A DNA stretch of 64,000 bases from Oscillospiraceae bacterium. GTDB taxonomy: Bacteria; Bacillota; Clostridia; Oscillospirales; Oscillospiraceae. The stretch is from contig CAJTGJ010000005.1 in assembly GCA_910575695.1 (NCBI GenBank), positions 23,993 through 87,992 on the forward strand, in the 5' to 3' direction. The notes under the pieces are model-generated. The model was not told the origin of the DNA, ran no database searches, and was given only the letters and a program-made list of their open reading frames with translations. How positions within the stretch are numbered: the stretch's first letter is position 1; each line of letters begins with the position of its first letter. A program made the translations under genes and the position numbers. Of this stretch, positions 59,258 through 64,000 are shown piece by piece.

Positions 59258-59977
59258 TCAGGAGGATTCCTCCTCCAGCCTCGCCCGCTCCTCCCGCATC
59301 CGCCGGTGGAGGCAGGCCAGCGCGTCGGACAGCCCGCCCAGATGGTCGATGAGGCCCATGCTCACCGCCTCCTCTCCGTAGATGACGCTGCCCACGTCCG
59401 CCGCCATCTCCCCGGTGTTCAGCATGAGGTGCTCAAAATCCTCCCGGCTGATCCGGCTGTTGCGGGTGACAAACGCGCAGATCCTGTCCTGGATGCGCTC
59501 GAAATAGTGGAAGGTCTGGCTCACCCCGATGACAAGCCCGTTGAGCCGCACGGGATGGATGGTCATGGCCCCGGACGGGACGATGAAGGATTCTTTCGCC
59601 GCCACCGCCAGCGGCACGCCGATGGAGTGCCCCCCGCCCAGCACCAGGGACACAGTGGGCTTGGTCATCCCCGCGATCATCTCCGCGATGGCCAGCCCCG
59701 CCTCGATATCCCCGCCCATGGTGTTGAGCAGGATCAGCAGGCCGTCCACGTCGTCCCCCTCCTCCACCGCCGTCAGCAGGGGCAGGACGTGCTCATACTT
59801 GGTGGTCTTGGCCCCGGACGCCGCCTCCTGGTGGCCCTCGATCTGGCCCACGATGGTCAGGGTGTGAATGGCGCCGTCCCTGGTCTTGACCGTGCTGGCC
59901 CCCATGTCCACAATCTGCTGCTGGCATCCGGACTGCTCCCCGCCGCCATCCTCTGTCGGTTTTGTCTCCTCAGTCAT
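59258..59977 (-). CDS. tepA: ClpP-like protease TepA (YmfB)
   Basis: The 239-residue protein has a ClpP/crotonase fold matching Bacillus TepA: TIVGQIEGH, TTKYEHVLPLL, ILLNTMGGDIEAGLAIAEMI, LVLGGGHSIGVPLAVAA with the nucleophile Ser, and MTIHPVRLNGLVIGVSQTFH with the His. TepA cleaves short peptides, possibly signal peptides, in the cytoplasm. ATG 59977 has its only possible ribosome-binding site, AAGGGGG, inside a hairpin arm. The gene is alone on its transcript, between a terminator and the threonine aldolase gene. Confidence 0.9.
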   Translation of the reverse strand: MTEETKPTEDGGGEQSGCQQQIVDMGASTVKTRDGAIHTLTIVGQIEGHQEAASGAKTTKYEHVLPLLTAVEEGDDVDGLLILLNTMGGDIEAGLAIAEMIAGMTKPTVSLVLGGGHSIGVPLAVAAKESFIVPSGAMTIHPVRLNGLVIGVSQTFHYFERIQDRICAFVTRNSRISREDFEHLMLNTGEMAADVGSVIYGEEAVSMGLIDHLGGLSDALACLHRRMREERARLEEESS

Positions 59978-59985
59978 GGAAAAAC

Positions 59986-60019
59986 CCCCTTTTGCGGATA
60001 GCTTTTCCGCAAAAAGGGG
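59986..60019 (-). promoter_or_regulatory. Hairpin sequestering the tepA ribosome-binding site
   Basis: On the minus strand CCCCTTTT(T)GCGGA pairs with TCCGCAAAAGGGG, followed by GTTTTTCC and the tepA ATG. It is a classic terminator shape after the aldolase gene. Its 3' arm also holds the only Shine-Dalgarno-like AAAGGGGG, about 8 nt before ATG. Confidence 0.75.
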
Positions 60020-60091
60020 TTTTTATCACTTGAAAAGCCGGTCAGGCCCATTTCACCAAAAGACAGCCGGCCTTGTTTCAGGGAAATGAAT

Positions 60092-61132
60092 TTATTTCTG
60101 ATATAATTGGCCTATTTTCCGCACCAAATACTCAACATCCTTTTTCTCAGTTGCCCAGGCAGTTACCAATCGAATGGGGATCATCCCGTTTTTCTCCGGA
60201 GCCCATCTGTAAAAGACAAATTCCTTTTCCAGTTCTTCCACGACGGACACAGGCAGCATCGGGAACACCTGGTTCGTCTGCGACGCGCTGTAAAACCTGA
60301 CCCCGATCCTGGTCAGTTCATCCCGGATCATTTGGGCCATTTTATTCGCGTGGGCCGCCATCTCAAAATAAATGCAGTTCTCGCCGCCCTCAAGCAAAGC
60401 CTCAAACTGAACGCCGATCAGCCTGCCCTTTGCCAGCAAACCGCACTGACGCTTTATCATGAAACGGAAATGATCGTTCATTCCACCATTGCAGACCACC
60501 AGCGCCTCTCCAAATAAAGCGCCGTTTTTGGTCGCCCCTATGTAGAACGCGTCGCAAAGCTGCGCCAGCTCCCCAATCGACAGATCATTGTCCTCCGCTG
60601 TCAACGCGGCTCCCAGCCTCGCGCCGTCCACATAGAGAAGCATATTTCTTTCGCGGCACTTATTGCGGATTGCCGTCAATTCCGCCTTGCTGTATATGGA
60701 CCCGCACTCTGTGGGCTGAGAAATATATACCATTTTAGGCAGCGGAGTGTGCTCATCTTCATATTCTTCCCATGCTTTGTCGATCAGCTCCGGCGTCATC
60801 TTTCCATTGACGCCGTCCACGGCGGCAATTCTGTGCCCGGTCGCCTCTACAGCGCCCGTCTCATGAAAATAGGCATGGCCTGTCCTCAGGGCGACTGCGG
60901 ACTCATAGGGTCTGAGGCTGGCAGCCATGATGGTAACATTACAGGGAGTTCCACCAACCATCATATACACCTGGCAGTCGTCCAGGCCGATCATATCCTT
61001 GATCATTTCTGCGGCGTGAGCACAATGCTCATCCAGGCCATAGCCGCCGCTGTGCTCCATATTCGTTTTCAAAAGGGCTTCCATGACCTTCGGATGCGCT
61101 CCCTGGCTGTAATCTGATAAAAAGTAGATCAT
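60092..61132 (-). CDS. Threonine aldolase family PLP enzyme
   Basis: The 346-residue protein is a beta-eliminating lyase/threonine aldolase. It has LSDYSQGAHPKVMEALLKTN, MVGGTPCNVTIMAAS, and the PLP Lys in CDAFYIGATKNGALFGEALV, with VDGARLGAALTAE before it. It would cleave L-threonine or L-allo-threonine to glycine and acetaldehyde, or another beta-hydroxy amino acid. Base composition is visibly lower in GC than the neighbours and it lacks their extreme third-position bias, which suggests transfer. Its leader is structured. Confidence 0.9.
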   Translation of the reverse strand: MIYFLSDYSQGAHPKVMEALLKTNMEHSGGYGLDEHCAHAAEMIKDMIGLDDCQVYMMVGGTPCNVTIMAASLRPYESAVALRTGHAYFHETGAVEATGHRIAAVDGVNGKMTPELIDKAWEEYEDEHTPLPKMVYISQPTECGSIYSKAELTAIRNKCRERNMLLYVDGARLGAALTAEDNDLSIGELAQLCDAFYIGATKNGALFGEALVVCNGGMNDHFRFMIKRQCGLLAKGRLIGVQFEALLEGGENCIYFEMAAHANKMAQMIRDELTRIGVRFYSASQTNQVFPMLPVSVVEELEKEFVFYRWAPEKNGMIPIRLVTAWATEKKDVEYLVRKIGQLYQK

Positions 61133-61147
61133 AATGATTTCCCTTCC

Positions 61148-61208
61148 TCACACAAATAGAGATCTGCCGGGTGATCCGCGGACGGATCTCTCCTGCAAAC
61201 CTGTGTGA
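61148..61208 (-). other. Structured leader upstream of the aldolase gene
   Basis: TCACACA (61148-61154) pairs with TGTGTGA (61202-61208). Inside, AGAGATC (61058 region of the leader, 61158-61164) pairs with GATCTCT (61185-61191), and GATCCG-CGGA-CGGATC is an alternative stem that shares GATC with it. Mutually exclusive stems next to a start codon can be regulatory, but no known riboswitch is recognised. Confidence 0.4.
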
Positions 61209-61222
61209 ATTTTGCGTACCAA

Positions 61223-61275
61223 GCAGCCACCCGGATCCCTGAACCCAATACAGCGCGGGGAATCCGGGTGGCTGC
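61223..61275 (-). terminator. Long hairpin after the aminopeptidase gene
   Basis: GCAGCCACCCGGAT (61223-61236) and ATCCGGGTGGCTGC (61262-61275) are perfect 14-bp arms with a 25-base loop. It lies 27 nt after the M18 stop. There is no T tract, so termination may be partial. Confidence 0.55.
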
Positions 61276-61302
61276 CGCCATTCGCTTTCAGATAAAAGAG
61301 GC

Positions 61303-62712
61303 TCAGCCCTCGTATACCGCCTTGCAGGCGGCGTAGGTCATATAGCAGTCCAGCTTGGAGGTAACCTCAAAGGGGGCGTGCATACTCAGCACAGGCACGC
61401 CCGCGTCCAAAGTCTCGATGTTGCGGTTGGCCATGGTGTGGGCCACGGTGCCGCCGCCGCCCTTGTCGGCGGCGCCCAGCTCCGCCATCTGCCACAAAAT
61501 CCCCCGGTCGTCCAGCAGGCGGCGGACATAGGCCACCACCTCCGCGCCCGCGTCGGAGGCGCCGCTCTTGCCCCGGGAGCCGGTGTACTTGCAAAGGCCC
61601 ACGCCCTGGTTGATCCGGGCGGAGTTGTTCTTCTCGTACACGTCGGCAAAATTGGGGTCGAAAGCCGCTGTCACGTCGGTGGACAGGCAGAAGGACTTCT
61701 CCAGGCACACCCGCAGGGGCACCTTCTGGCTGGCGCACAGATCACCCATAAACGTCTCGAAGAAGGCGGACTGCATCCCGCTGACGCCCTCGGAGCCGAT
61801 CTCCTCCTTGTCCGCCAGCACGCACACCGCCGTGCGGCAGGGGGTGCCGTCCAGGTCCAGCAGCGCTTTCAGCCCCGCGTAGCCGCACACCCGGTCGTCC
61901 TGGCCGTAGGCCCCGATGAGGGAGCGGTCAAAGCCGATGTCCACAGCGTTGAACGCCGGGACGGCCTCGATCTCGGCGGAGATGAAGTCCGCCTCCCGGA
62001 TGCCGTAGTGGTCGTACAGCATTTTCATGACGGCCAGCTTCACCCGGTCCTTGCCGTCGTCCCCCTTCAGGGGGCGGCTTCCCACCAGGATGTTCAGGTT
62101 CTCGGCGGGGATGGCCTCGCCCAGGGGCTTTTTGGACTGCTCCGCGCCCAGGTGGGGGAGCAGATCGTCGATGGTGAACAGCGGGTCGCCGGGGTGGGAG
62201 CCTACCTGGACGTGGACGATGGAGCCGTCCTTCATGGCCACCACGCCCCTCAGCTCCAGGGGGATGGTCACCCACTGGTATTTGCGGATGCCGCCGTAGT
62301 AATGGGTCTTGAAAAAGGCCAGCTCGCCGTCCTCATACAGCGGGGAGGGCTTCAAGTCCAGCCGGGGGCTGTCGATGTGGGAAGCGGTGATGGACACGCC
62401 CTGGTCCAGCGGCGCGGAGCCCACCACCGCCAGATTGACCGCCCGGCCCCGGTTCACCCGGTACACCTTGGCGCCGGGCTGGAGCTCCATGCCCCGCTCA
62501 AAGGGGACGAAGCCCGCCGCCTCGGCCAGCTCCACGGTGTAATCCACGCAGTCCCGCTCCGTCTTGCTCTTGTCCAGGAAGGTTTTGTAGCCCTCGCAGT
62601 AGTCGGTGATGGCCTTTTCAGCGGCCTCGTCCACTGTGTCCCAGCCGTTCTCCTTCTGGTTCAGCAGTGCCTCCCGCAGCTGCTGTCCCGGCGTCTTTTC
62701 CTTTTCTTCCAT
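61303..62712 (-). CDS. M18 family aminopeptidase
   Basis: The 469-residue protein is an M18 metallo-aminopeptidase (aspartyl aminopeptidase type): TASHIDSPRLDLKPSPLYED with the first metal ligands, TPHYYGG-like THYYGGIRKYQWVTIPLEL, VCVLADKEEIGSEG with the catalytic Glu pair, and DVTAAFDPNF. It removes N-terminal residues, preferably acidic, from peptides in the cytoplasm as a dodecamer. AAGGAGG is 12 nt before ATG 62712, and both lie inside coaE. The 95-bp overlap with coaE is unusually long. Confidence 0.92.
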   Translation of the reverse strand: MEEKEKTPGQQLREALLNQKENGWDTVDEAAEKAITDYCEGYKTFLDKSKTERDCVDYTVELAEAAGFVPFERGMELQPGAKVYRVNRGRAVNLAVVGSAPLDQGVSITASHIDSPRLDLKPSPLYEDGELAFFKTHYYGGIRKYQWVTIPLELRGVVAMKDGSIVHVQVGSHPGDPLFTIDDLLPHLGAEQSKKPLGEAIPAENLNILVGSRPLKGDDGKDRVKLAVMKMLYDHYGIREADFISAEIEAVPAFNAVDIGFDRSLIGAYGQDDRVCGYAGLKALLDLDGTPCRTAVCVLADKEEIGSEGVSGMQSAFFETFMGDLCASQKVPLRVCLEKSFCLSTDVTAAFDPNFADVYEKNNSARINQGVGLCKYTGSRGKSGASDAGAEVVAYVRRLLDDRGILWQMAELGAADKGGGGTVAHTMANRNIETLDAGVPVLSMHAPFEVTSKLDCYMTYAACKAVYEG

Positions 62713-63322
62713 GTCCTGATTGATCCTCCTTATTCAAAATTTGCTCAAATAGTGCCCGCGCCTGCCGCTCCAGCTCTTCCCGCGTCCCGTCACTGCGCAG
62801 GGTGTGGGCACAGCGCTCCTCATACCAGGCGGACGGTTTCTGGGCGGCGGTCCGCGCCCGGGCGTAGTCCTCGCTGATGCCCTCCCGGGCCATGATGCGC
62901 TCCACCCGTACATCTGTCCGCGCCGTGACCGCTATGGCGGTATCGCACAGCGCCCCCGCCCCGCTCTCCAGCAGAGCCGCGGCATCCAGAGCCATAGCGG
63001 GACGGCCTTCGGCTTCGGCTTGGGCAATCAGGCGCTCCAGCTCGGCTAAAATGTACCGGTGGGTGATGGCGTTCAGCTCCGCCAGAGCGGTCTGATCCCC
63101 AAATACAATAGCACCAAGTTCCCTCCGGCGCAAGCCCCCATTTTCATCAAAAATTTCCCCGCCAAACCGTTCCTTCAGCTCATGCTGCATGGACACGCTG
63201 GTGCGGAGCAGCTCATGGTACACCGCGTCGCAGTCCGCCACCCCGCCGCCCATGTCCCGCAGGACATTCAGCACGGTGGTTTTGCCCGCCCCGGTGGGCC
63301 CGGTGATGCCGATGACGATCAT
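62618..63322 (-). CDS. coaE: Dephospho-CoA kinase with overlapping C-terminal tail
   Basis: The 234-residue protein has the P-loop GPTGAGKTT (8-16), DCDAVYHELL, the LID-region and VTARTDVRVERIMAREG of CoaE. It phosphorylates dephospho-CoA at the 3'-OH, the last step of CoA synthesis. CoaE is normally about 200 residues; the last 35 here (from about EDQSGHGRK) are Gly/Lys/Arg-rich and are encoded by the same DNA as the start of the M18 gene in another frame. Its ATG overlaps the tsaC stop by four bases. Confidence 0.92.
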   Translation of the reverse strand: MIVIGITGPTGAGKTTVLNVLRDMGGGVADCDAVYHELLRTSVSMQHELKERFGGEIFDENGGLRRRELGAIVFGDQTALAELNAITHRYILAELERLIAQAEAEGRPAMALDAAALLESGAGALCDTAIAVTARTDVRVERIMAREGISEDYARARTAAQKPSAWYEERCAHTLRSDGTREELERQARALFEQILNKEDQSGHGRKGKDAGTAAAGGTAEPEGERLGHSGRGR

Positions 63323-63948
63323 GATGCCACCTCCCGGCCCAGCACCGTTTCAATCTGCTCCTTCAGCAGCCCGCCCTGCCGCAGGATGCGGTACGGCGCC
63401 ACAGTCAGGTCCAGAATGGTAGATTCCACCCCCACCGAGCACGGCCCGCCGTCCAGCACCCCGTCGATCCGCCCGCCCAGCTGGGCCAGCACATCCCCGG
63501 CGGACCTGGGGCTGGGCTGGCCCGACAGGTTGGCGGAGGGGCAGGCCAGCGGACGGCCCAGCGCTTTGATAACCGCCAGAGTGTCCGGGTGGTCGGGACA
63601 GCGCACCCCCTGGGTGTTCCCCCCGGCGGGGACGATGGGGGGCAGAGTCCCGTTCCCCCACAAAATCATGGTCAGCGGCCCCGGCCAAAATGCCTCCGCC
63701 AATTGATACGCGTCCGCCGGAATGTCCCGGCACACCGCCTCCACCATGGCCATGCCGTCCACCAGCACGTTCAGCGGCTTTGCCTCCGGACGGCCCTTGG
63801 CGTCGTAGTTGGCCCGCACGGCCTGCTCCTGGGCGGCGTCGGCGGCAAGGCCGTACACCGTCTCGGTGGGAAGGGCCACCAGCTTGCCCTGCCGGAGCAG
63901 CTCCGCCGCCTGGGCGGCATCACCGCTTGTCAGATATTGGGTATTCAC
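63319..63948 (-). CDS. tsaC: L-threonylcarbamoyladenylate synthase
   Basis: The 209-residue protein has the YrdC/Sua5 fold: GKLVALPTETVYGLAADAAQ, KGRPEAKPLNVLV, FWPGPLTMIL, GVRCPDHP, CPSANLSGQPSP and SVGVESTILDL. It makes threonylcarbamoyl-AMP from threonine, bicarbonate and ATP for the t6A37 modification of tRNA, the substrate of MtaB, whose gene is 20 kb away. It lacks the C-terminal Sua5 domain, so it is the short TsaC form. Start is GTG 63948 with GGGGGAAG upstream. Confidence 0.93.
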   Translation of the reverse strand: MNTQYLTSGDAAQAAELLRQGKLVALPTETVYGLAADAAQEQAVRANYDAKGRPEAKPLNVLVDGMAMVEAVCRDIPADAYQLAEAFWPGPLTMILWGNGTLPPIVPAGGNTQGVRCPDHPDTLAVIKALGRPLACPSANLSGQPSPRSAGDVLAQLGGRIDGVLDGGPCSVGVESTILDLTVAPYRILRQGGLLKEQIETVLGREVAS

Positions 63949-64000
63949 GTTTCTTCCCCCGCCTTCCGGGTTTGATCGCAGCGCGGATAGTCAGAAAAAA

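Noticed and set aside
1-64000. CRISPR array, prophage or defence island
   Set aside because: No regularly spaced repeats, integrase, capsid, terminase, Cas or restriction-modification genes are visible.
63949-64000. Start of another gene at the right edge
   Set aside because: The 52 bases show no start codon with a ribosome-binding site and no readable frame; they are left unassigned.

Overview
The window reads as chromosomal DNA of a GC-rich, endospore-forming Firmicute, most like the gut Oscillospiraceae (Flavonifractor/Lawsonibacter type). The grounds are SpoIIE, Rex, TepA, a T-box in front of thrS, S-layer-homology proteins, Shine-Dalgarno sites close to GGAGG, sigma-A promoters, and very GC-biased third codon positions. 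The genus is an inference. I see no rRNA, tRNA, CRISPR array, phage or intact transposon. The first gene is cut by the left edge, and nothing is recognisable beyond tsaC at the right edge.

Layout. 1-4.6 kb (minus): envelope genes, with an SLH-transglutaminase protein followed by an MBOAT/DHHW polysaccharide O-acetylation pair and a lipoprotein. 4.8-11.3 kb: Nudix hydrolase with a mazG-like remnant in front, an EF-G paralogue, dusB and spoIIE. 11.3-12.9 kb: repeats, a small XRE regulator, a hypothetical protein and a TipA-like MerR regulator. 13.2-17.3 kb (plus): GntR/aminotransferase-fold regulator, M20 amidohydrolase and MFS transporter. 17.4-22.0 kb (minus): hybrid histidine kinase, solute-binding lipoprotein and nitroreductase. 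22.2-25.6 kb (minus): response regulator, ABC ATPase, permease and histidine kinase of the lantibiotic/bacitracin-response type. 25.7-29.6 kb: ABC-F protein and a KtrB/KtrA potassium system.

29.6-38.2 kb (plus) is a sugar locus. It holds an AraC regulator, galE, a sugar nucleotidyltransferase, a NahK-like anomeric kinase, a PocR-AraC regulator, and a binding protein with two permeases. 38.3-42.8 kb (minus): thrS with its T-box, a 33-codon ORF, a YbhN-like membrane protein and an MGDG-synthase/UgtP-like glycosyltransferase. 43-47 kb (minus): mtaB, a CNNM/HlyC-type protein and a four-repeat PepSY protein. 47.2-54.7 kb is an alpha-galactoside locus with AraC regulator, GH36 alpha-galactosidase, ABC importer and YesL-like protein. 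55-64 kb (minus): recD2, SLH protein, rex, tepA, threonine aldolase, M18 aminopeptidase, coaE and tsaC.

Both sugar importers lack their own ATPase, so they probably share one encoded elsewhere. I did not find a clear multi-gene system of unknown type. The most unusual points are a regulator of the MocR type that has lost its PLP lysine, two overlapping perfect palindromes in front of the PocR regulator, a tepA ribosome-binding site inside a terminator-like hairpin, an unrecognised 33-codon ORF, a MerR promoter with a 19-bp spacer and centred dyad, and a kinase/binding-protein/nitroreductase operon.
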